DNA from: Martensiomyces pterosporus | Lineage: Eukaryota; Kickxellomycota; Kickxellomycetes; Kickxellales; Kickxellaceae | Direction of reading: 5' to 3' | DNA length: 14,048 bases | NCBI GenBank assembly: GCA_025201845.1 | Contig: MU604069.1 | Location: 1 to 14,048 of the forward strand | Shown here: piece by piece, positions 8,346 to 14,048 of the stretch | Position numbering within the stretch: the first letter of the stretch is position 1 | Layout of the letters: each line of letters starts with the position of its first letter | Made by a program: the position numbers and the translations under genes | The notes under the pieces: model-generated | What the model was told of the DNA's origin: nothing | What the model saw: only the letters and a program-made list of their open reading frames with translations | Databases searched by the model: none

Positions 8346-11300
8346 TTATTCGGGCTGATTGCCATCGTTCTTGTGCTTCTCGATCTGCTTCATGCGAGCC
8401 TTCACTAGCCGCTCACGTACATTGCGTGAGAGCTTGAGCGGCGGCTTTGGCCTTGGAAGCGATTCAGCAGCAGTAGCAGCAAATCCGCTTGGAAGGCTTG
8501 GGGTGGCCTTGGCTGCCTCCACAGGACCGTCCAATGGAGCTGAAACGGCTGCACCTGCGCTTGCAGTTGCACTTGCATTCGCACCTACTGGCGAAGAGAG
8601 TGCCGTGGACAAGCCCTGGTCCTGCGTGGCGGGGTGCACGGGTCCAAAGTCCGTAGAGCTGGTGGGAGCGTCAACAGGGGAATCAACAATCTCAGTGGTG
8701 GTTACCGGCTCATCGCTCTGGCTGGCCACGCCGTGGCCATAAAACTCAAAGTCTGGTTCAGCAGGCTCGGTGGGCGCGTCATCAATGTCTGAGAGCATGC
8801 TGGTAGCCTGGATCGCACGCAGAGCGTTCTTGTCTCCAGCAGCTGCTGCATCCATGGCAGCCGCGATGTCAGCAGTCGTCTTGAGACGGGTGTAGCTGCG
8901 GAGCGGTATGCTCGAGTCAGAGGGCAGGCTTCCAGACGAGAACAGCGAGCGACCGTGGCTGCCCAGAGGCAGGCTGCTGCTATTGTTGCTGCTGCCGCTG
9001 AATGGGTCGCTTATCGGCGCATAGGTTGAGCCCACTGGGTTGGCTACCGTCCAGCCTCCGTCAGACCGAGACCTGGTGTTGCTCGCGGACGACTCGCTCT
9101 TTGCAGCTGCTTGGCTAAGGCTGCTCTGGTTCGCCGTGTCTGGCAAGTCAAAGCTCAGCATCGTGGGGTCAATGATGCTGTGGCGCGGGAGGTCCAGATA
9201 GTTCTGCGTATCAAACTCGTACGACGGCCTGCCTATTTCGTAGTCTGCGCCATAGATTCCGTCGCCGTACGACAAAGAGCTGTCATTGAAGTCTCTGCGC
9301 TTGCCGTCCTGCCGGCGGCCGCCCCTGGGCTTGTGCTTACCGCTGCCTGAGCTGCCCTTAGCTGCGAGGTCGCGGTGGGACTTGCCGTAGGCAGCTGATA
9401 CGCGTGCCTGAAGGGAGCCAAGAGAGCCTTGGGCAGCACCTGCAGCAGCACCATGTGCACTGGACTTTGCAGGCTTGCGGTCGCGGTGCATCTTGGCCGA
9501 CGCTGACATGGCAGGGTACGAGTTGTGAGTGGGCTTGCTCGGTGGCTTTTTCAGCGCATGAAGTGCTGCGTAGTTGTCGCTTCGGTGCTCATAGTCGCGG
9601 TCGGTGAGCACCATGCCGGTGGTCTGGAACGCAGACTTTTGCGACTGCTCGGATGCAGCCGCCAGAGACTTTGTGCCTTGCCCAGCGCTGTTGGCATCCT
9701 CGTCCTGGTCCTCGTCCTCTGCCGGCTCACGCGGGTCGCTGGATGGCACGCTCGCCAATGGCTTGTCCAGCCCAGACTCAATGTCGCTATCTGCTGACGA
9801 GTCGGTGGACACATCGTTGTTCGCTATTGCCTGGAGAACCTTCGCTAGCGCGTTCTGCTTCGACTGGCTCATCTTGCTGGATGATAGCGCCTCGGAGCCA
9901 GGCATGCTCATCAGATCGTCGCCAAACTCTTGCTTGAACAGCTTCACTCGCTTGCGCAGCTGGCGCGCAGCTTGGTTCTGGCGCGCAATCTTCTCCTTGC
10001 TATCCTCTTCGCCGTCGTCGTCTCCGCCTTGGGATGGCGTAGCGGGCATGGGGTGCGGAATGCTGTAATCCGAGTGGCGATGGGAGTGTGGATCTGCCGC
10101 AAACGCGCTGCCCGACCTGTACTTGGACGACGCTACTGCCTTTCTTCTGAACTGCCTGGGCGCGATGTTCATGCCAATATCATCATCGTCATCATCATCT
10201 GCACTGCTATCGCTCAATCTCTGGACATCGTCGCCCTCGCTGATCTCGTTGTCGCTGTCGCTGCCGTCGTCCGACGACCCAGATTCGCTGTTGTCATCGG
10301 ATATGGGCTCGAGGATAGGGACGATATCGCCGTTCTCGTTGTACATGCGGGGCTGGAAGCGAGAGATGGTGGTCAACAGCGCCTCGAACCGAAGCGGCTT
10401 TGTGATGTACTCATCCATTCCCGATGACAAGCAGCGCTCGCGGTCGCCCAGCATCGCGTGGGCAGTGAGGGCGATGATTGGGGTGCGGAAGTCAACACCC
10501 TCGCTCTCCTCCCACTTGCGGATGCACTTGGTGCTCTCAAAGCCACCCATCACCGGCATCTGAACATCCATGAGGATGATGTCGTAGGGCATCGGCACAG
10601 ATGCGTACTTGCTGCGTGGGTCGCGCACTCCAGCGGGCTTCCTCTCCTTGCTGTCCTCCTCCGGAGAGTTGCTGTACGAGCTGTCATCGCCATCCTTGGC
10701 CGAGTCGCTGGGCATAATGATCGAGTCTAGCACGAGCGGGAGGTCATCAGGCGCCTTCACAGCAGGCGGGTATATGCTCTCAGCAAAGATCGTGCCCTCT
10801 GCGTACTTGGGCTCGCCCTCCTCGGCGGCCAGAGGCTCTGCGTCGGCGGCCTGTCCAGCGATGCTGCTATTGTTGCCAGCTGCAGACTGTGTCTTGGATC
10901 CCGTCGATTCAGGCCGCGCGCCTGGCGTAGGCGTGCGAGACGATCCATTGTTGTCCTTGCTGGCACCGGGCATGTCGGTGATTTCGACAATGCGACTGGC
11001 GTTCCTGTCTGCATCCCCAATGAAGTCCAGCCGCTCGTCGGTCGGGGTTGGGTCGTCCGGGTCCATGGCAAACGGAGACCGGGTCTTGGATCCCATCGAA
11101 GATGCCCTTTCGTCGTCGCTGCCGGAGCTGGACGACGACGCTTTTATGTGGCCGCCAAACGCCTCCAGGTTGCGCTTCCACTGGTCCATCACGGCCTCGA
11201 CAGCCAGCTGGCCGTTGGATACAACCTCGACCTTGTGGTTGCACTTTTGCAGGATCCGCAGCGCCAGCTTTTGGTTGACCACATTGTCCTCGGCTAGCAG

Positions 11301-14048
11301 GATGTGCAGCGGCCGCTTGCGGTACTTTGACAGGTCGGGGATAAGCGAGTGTGTCTCCAAGGCAGGCAGGATGGCACTTGCGAGCTTGCTGTAGTCGAAG
11401 GGGATGTCCAGGTAGGAGTTGATGCCAAGCTCGATGATGCGGTTGATGTGGATTGCCGTGTCCTCTGGGTCGGGGAAGTACACGATGGGCATAAAGTTGA
11501 GCGTCGCCAAGCCCGTCGAGCGCAGCTCCTCGGCAGTCTGCAGGTTGTCAACGATGAACGTATCAAAGAGCGCGCGCCCCTGCGATCCACGCCACAGCAG
11601 GCGCCGGGCATCCTCGGTGTTATCGACTGTAGCCGAGCTCAAGTGGAACTCTGCGAGCATGTCGCACAGCTGGTGGATAATCTCTCGCTTCTTCGGGTTC
11701 TGGCTGCAGTCGTAGATAATCAGGACGTTGCGGTTGCGATAGGGGAGTATGCGCTTCTCAAAGTACACAAAGTCGGGCTCCGGCGCCTCGATTTTGAACG
11801 AGAATATGAATTTGGAGCCAACGCCATACTCGCTTTCGACACGAATGTCGCCGCCCAGCAGCTCGCAAAGCCGCTTGGAGATGCTGAGGCCAAGGCCAGT
11901 GCCTCCATACTTGCGTGTGGTCGAGCCGTCAGCCTGCGCAAACGAGTCAAAGATCATCGAGAGCTTCTCCTTGGGGATTCCAATTCCAGAGTCACGCACC
12001 GAGACCTCGAGCTTCCAAGTTGTGCCTGAGCGCTCGGCAACTCTGCAGCCGACAGATATCTCTCCTTCGTTTGTGAACTTCACCGCGTTGCCGACGAGGT
12101 TTGTGATCACTTGGCGTATGCGGTAGGGGTCGCCAACAATGTTTTCAGGGACATCGGGCTCGCAGTGGAATATAACCGACAGGCCCTTCTGAACCGACCT
12201 GATTGTCATGGTCTTCAGCACACTGAGGAATGCGCTGCGCAGGGCAAACGGAATGTGCTCGACGTTCATGCGGCCAGCCTCAATCTTTGACAGATCCAGC
12301 AGGTCATTGAGGATCGAGAGCAGCGAGTTTGACAGGCTGGACACGATCATCAGCGAGTCGCGCTGCGTGTGGGTCAGGTTGGTCTCCAAGGTCAAGGACG
12401 TCATGCCGATGATGCCGTTCATGGGGGTCCTGACTTCGTGGGACATGTTTGCCAGGAACTCGCTCTTGGCGCGGTTCGCCAGCTCGGCAGCCTCGCGAGC
12501 CTGCATGTTGCGCACAATGCTCTCGCGCAGCGAAGTCACCATTCGGTTGATCTGCGACTTTAGCGCGTCCATCTCTCCCATGGCGTCAACGGTGATCACT
12601 GAGCTATAGTCGCCCGCGGTTGCTGCCGCGCTGATCTGCGCAAACGCACGCACCTGGTTGGTCAAGTTGTGCGCCATGTTGTTGACCTTTGCCGTCACCT
12701 CGCGCCAGATACCGTCAACATCCGAGACATGGGCCTGCACACCCAGTTTGCCCTCTGTGCCCACCTCGCGTGCAACCTTGTTGACCTCGTGCGCAAAATT
12801 GCTCAGCCGCTTAACCATGGTGTTGATAGTTGTCTTGAGCTCGCCCATCTCGCCACTTAGCGGAACCGTCACGTTCTGCGTCAAATCTCCGGCCGAAATT
12901 GCCTTGGTCACCGTGGCGATATCTCGGACCTGGTTTGTGAGGTTACTGGCCATCATGTTGACATTGTCTGTGAGGTCCTTCCACACGCCGTCAACGCTGG
13001 GTACATATGCCTGGGCGCCTAGCACTCCATCAGTGCCCACCATCTTGGCCACACGGGATACCTCACTGGAGAACGTGTTGAGCTGGTCCACCATGTCGTT
13101 GATCGTGTTCTTCAGGTCCCTCATCTCTCCATTGAGTTCAGAAGTGACTTTTTGTGTCAAGTCACCTGCTGCGACGGCCTTCGTCACTGTTGCGATGTCT
13201 CGGACCTGGTTTGTGAGGTTGCTGGCCATCATGTTCACGTTGTCTGTGAGGTCCTTCCACGTACCACCGACATTTGGCACATTGGCTTGCCCACCAAGCT
13301 CACCATCAGTGCCCACCATCTTCGCCACACGCGACACCTCGGACGCAAAGGTGCTGAGCTTGTCAACCATGGTGTTGATGGTTGATTTGAGCAGACCCAT
13401 CTCGCCGTTCAGCGGCACCTTGACCTTTTGCGCCAGGTCGCCAGCAGAAATGGCAATTGTCACCCTTGCAATGTCCCGCACCTGGTTGGTGAGGTTGTGT
13501 GCCATCTTGTTGACGTTGTCAGTCAGGTCTTTCCACGTACCATCGACATTGGGCACATTGGCTTGTCCTCCGAGCTCTCCATCAGTGCCAACCATCTTGG
13601 CTACACGGGACACTTCGCTGGAGAACGTGTTGAGCTGGTCAACCATGGCGTTGATCGTGTTCTTGAGGTCGCCCATCTCGCCGTTGAGCTCCGACGTCAC
13701 CTTTTGTGTCAAGTCACCCGCAGCCACAGCCTTGGTCACTGTTGCGATATCTCGGACCTGGTTGGTCAGATTATCGGCCATCTTGTTGACATTATCAGTC
13801 AGGTCCTTCCATGTTCCATCAACGTTGGGCACGATTGCCTGGCCACCAAGCTCACCATCAGTGCCCACCATCTTCGCCACACGGGACACCTCGCTGGAGA
13901 ATGTGTTGAGCTGGTCAACCATGTCGTTGATGGTGGTCTTGAGGTCTCCCATCTCACCCTTTACATTGACATCGATCTTTTGGGTTAGATCGCCATGAGC
14001 AACCGCCTTGGTCACTTGGCTAATTGAGCGCACCTGGTTTGTCAGATT
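8346..14048 (-). CDS. Group III (Nik1/Os-1 type) hybrid histidine kinase, 5' end missing
   Basis: This is a cytosolic osmosensing hybrid kinase. Family members pass phosphate through a Ypd1-type protein to Ssk1 and Hog1, and are the phenylpyrrole/dicarboximide fungicide-response kinases. The frame is open to the right edge, so the true start lies outside; 1900 codons are visible (numbered here from the edge). Order: six HAMP units starting at 1, 93, 185, 277, 369 and 461; HisKA with phospho-accepting His537 in SHEVRTP; HATPase with N654 (N box), DSGIG 686-690 and GGTGLGL 715-721; a degenerate receiver about 774-900 (D780 and D834 kept, the Lys before P883 replaced by Ile); the true receiver about 911-1235 with E920/D921, phospho-acceptor D1161, T1195 and K1217. 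All kinase and receiver catalytic residues are present, so it should be active. Oddities are a roughly 200-residue insertion in the true receiver and a 665-residue low-complexity tail. No intron is evident. The gene converges on the chitin synthase. Confidence 0.95.
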   Translation of the reverse strand, partial: NLTNQVRSISQVTKAVAHGDLTQKIDVNVKGEMGDLKTTINDMVDQLNTFSSEVSRVAKMVGTDGELGGQAIVPNVDGTWKDLTDNVNKMADNLTNQVRDIATVTKAVAAGDLTQKVTSELNGEMGDLKNTINAMVDQLNTFSSEVSRVAKMVGTDGELGGQANVPNVDGTWKDLTDNVNKMAHNLTNQVRDIARVTIAISAGDLAQKVKVPLNGEMGLLKSTINTMVDKLSTFASEVSRVAKMVGTDGELGGQANVPNVGGTWKDLTDNVNMMASNLTNQVRDIATVTKAVAAGDLTQKVTSELNGEMRDLKNTINDMVDQLNTFSSEVSRVAKMVGTDGVLGAQAYVPSVDGVWKDLTDNVNMMASNLTNQVRDIATVTKAISAGDLTQNVTVPLSGEMGELKTTINTMVKRLSNFAHEVNKVAREVGTEGKLGVQAHVSDVDGIWREVTAKVNNMAHNLTNQVRAFAQISAAATAGDYSSVITVDAMGEMDALKSQINRMVTSLRESIVRNMQAREAAELANRAKSEFLANMSHEVRTPMNGIIGMTSLTLETNLTHTQRDSLMIVSSLSNSLLSILNDLLDLSKIEAGRMNVEHIPFALRSAFLSVLKTMTIRSVQKGLSVIFHCEPDVPENIVGDPYRIRQVITNLVGNAVKFTNEGEISVGCRVAERSGTTWKLEVSVRDSGIGIPKEKLSMIFDSFAQADGSTTRKYGGTGLGLSISKRLCELLGGDIRVESEYGVGSKFIFSFKIEAPEPDFVYFEKRILPYRNRNVLIIYDCSQNPKKREIIHQLCDMLAEFHLSSATVDNTEDARRLLWRGSQGRALFDTFIVDNLQTAEELRSTGLATLNFMPIVYFPDPEDTAIHINRIIELGINSYLDIPFDYSKLASAILPALETHSLIPDLSKYRKRPLHILLAEDNVVNQKLALRILQKCNHKVEVVSNGQLAVEAVMDQWKRNLEAFGGHIKASSSSSGSDDERASSMGSKTRSPFAMDPDDPTPTDERLDFIGDADRNASRIVEITDMPGASKDNNGSSRTPTPGARPESTGSKTQSAAGNNSSIAGQAADAEPLAAEEGEPKYAEGTIFAESIYPPAVKAPDDLPLVLDSIIMPSDSAKDGDDSSYSNSPEEDSKERKPAGVRDPRSKYASVPMPYDIILMDVQMPVMGGFESTKCIRKWEESEGVDFRTPIIALTAHAMLGDRERCLSSGMDEYITKPLRFEALLTTISRFQPRMYNENGDIVPILEPISDDNSESGSSDDGSDSDNEISEGDDVQRLSDSSADDDDDDDIGMNIAPRQFRRKAVASSKYRSGSAFAADPHSHRHSDYSIPHPMPATPSQGGDDDGEEDSKEKIARQNQAARQLRKRVKLFKQEFGDDLMSMPGSEALSSSKMSQSKQNALAKVLQAIANNDVSTDSSADSDIESGLDKPLASVPSSDPREPAEDEDQDEDANSAGQGTKSLAAASEQSQKSAFQTTGMVLTDRDYEHRSDNYAALHALKKPPSKPTHNSYPAMSASAKMHRDRKPAKSSAHGAAAGAAQGSLGSLQARVSAAYGKSHRDLAAKGSSGSGKHKPRGGRRQDGKRRDFNDSSLSYGDGIYGADYEIGRPSYEFDTQNYLDLPRHSIIDPTMLSFDLPDTANQSSLSQAAAKSESSASNTRSRSDGGWTVANPVGSTYAPISDPFSGSSNNSSSLPLGSHGRSLFSSGSLPSDSSIPLRSYTRLKTTADIAAAMDAAAAGDKNALRAIQATSMLSDIDDAPTEPAEPDFEFYGHGVASQSDEPVTTTEIVDSPVDAPTSSTDFGPVHPATQDQGLSTALSSPVGANASATASAGAAVSAPLDGPVEAAKATPSLPSGFAATAAESLPRPKPPLKLSRNVRERLVKARMKQIEKHKNDGNQPE
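8349..10343 (-). other. Long low-complexity C-terminal tail of the histidine kinase
   Basis: About 665 residues follow the end of the receiver. They are rich in Ser, Asp, Glu, Ala and Pro, with acidic and poly-Asp stretches, and no known domain is recognised. Two parts look less random: an aromatic/hydrophobic island (about 9140-9262, with YEIGRPSYEF and SIIDPTMLSFDLPD) and a strongly basic predicted helix near the very end (8370-8438, with NVRERLVKARMKQIEKHK). The frame stays open without stops and keeps acidic/serine composition throughout, so it is very likely translated. Confidence 0.75.
10179..10199 (-). repeat. GAT/GAC microsatellite coding seven Asp
   Basis: Seven consecutive Asp codons (six GAT, one GAC) lie in the tail of the histidine kinase. 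The tract is probably length-variable between strains, with no specific role visible. Confidence 0.75.
10587..11189 (-). other. About 200-residue disordered insertion inside the true receiver domain
   Basis: The segment sits between LAVEAV (second helix of the receiver) and YDIILMD (third strand, with phospho-acceptor D1161). Relatives have only a few residues here. It is rich in Ser, Asp, Pro, Glu and Gly, with several SP/TP sites (for example RSPF, TPTP, SNSPEED) and one more hydrophobic stretch (about 10707-10781, with IYPPAVKAP and LPLVLDSIIMP). It is in frame and stop-free over 603 nt. Composition resembles the protein's own tail, which argues for coding sequence and against an unspliced intron, though transcript data are needed. 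Confidence 0.75.
12516..14048 (-). repeat. Tandem HAMP array, 276-bp (92-residue) units
   Basis: Units begin with NLTNQVR at 14048, 13772, 13496, 13220, 12944 and 12668, exactly 276 bp apart. Five are full 92-residue units and the last is a single HAMP of about 51 residues leading into the kinase. Each full unit is a canonical HAMP (GDLTQKV...GEM) followed by a linker-like second HAMP (GTDGELGGQA...DGTWKDLTDNVN). The second and fourth units differ at 9 of 92 residues by my count. More units may lie beyond the right edge. In this family the array is the signal-input and fungicide-resistance region. Confidence 0.9.

Noticed and set aside
10609..11394. 261-codon plus-strand frame opposite the kinase receiver insertion
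   Set aside because: It is antisense to a well-supported coding frame, and its Ser/Leu/Ala-rich translation follows from the reversed Ser/Asp/Glu codons.
12658..13998. 446-codon open frame on the plus strand, opposite the HAMP array
   Set aside because: It is the antisense shadow of a tandem repeat: one unit free of antisense stops repeats to give a long frame. Its product simply repeats with the HAMP period and has no domain of its own.
14031..14033. GTG near the right edge as the start of the histidine kinase
   Set aside because: The frame continues upstream to the edge, coding NLTNQ, the conserved start of a HAMP unit, so the gene begins outside the window.

Overview
This window is nuclear DNA from a filamentous fungus. 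The two large genes are fungal hallmarks: a chitin synthase fused to a myosin motor domain, and a group III (Nik1/Os-1 type) hybrid histidine kinase with a poly-HAMP array. Both reading frames run for 5.7-6 kb with no visible intron. Together with a GLUT-like sugar transporter and GC-rich coding DNA, this fits an intron-poor, early-diverging lineage such as Kickxellomycotina (Coemansia/Linderina type). That placement is inference and was not tested by any search.

Layout. Positions 1-300, minus strand: the first 100 codons of an MFS sugar transporter that runs off the left edge. Positions 301-2155: a 1.86 kb divergent intergenic region with no convincing gene. It holds a TATA-like box facing the transporter, a C10 tract, a 10-bp palindrome, and a possible 5' leader intron with an upstream ORF ahead of the chitin synthase. 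Positions 2156-8182, plus strand: a complete 2008-residue class V-like chitin synthase (myosin head, acidic linker, membrane helix, cytochrome b5-like part, chitin synthase core, membrane helices, DEK_C tail). Positions 8183-8345: a 163-bp convergent 3' region. Positions 8346-14048, minus strand: the C-terminal 1900 codons of the histidine kinase, whose start lies beyond the right edge.

How they fit together. Group III kinases act through a Ypd1-type phosphotransfer protein and the HOG osmostress pathway, which controls turgor and cell-wall adaptation. Motor-type chitin synthases build wall at growing tips, and hexose transporters supply the sugar for UDP-GlcNAc. The pairing is thematically coherent, but nothing in the sequence shows co-regulation.

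Most unusual points: (1) the kinase's real receiver domain is split by about 200 disordered residues placed just before the phospho-acceptor strand; (2) the kinase carries a roughly 665-residue low-complexity tail after the receiver, where relatives end soon after; (3) the chitin synthase motor keeps a good P-loop but has lost the Asp and Glu of switch II, so it is probably not a normal cycling motor.
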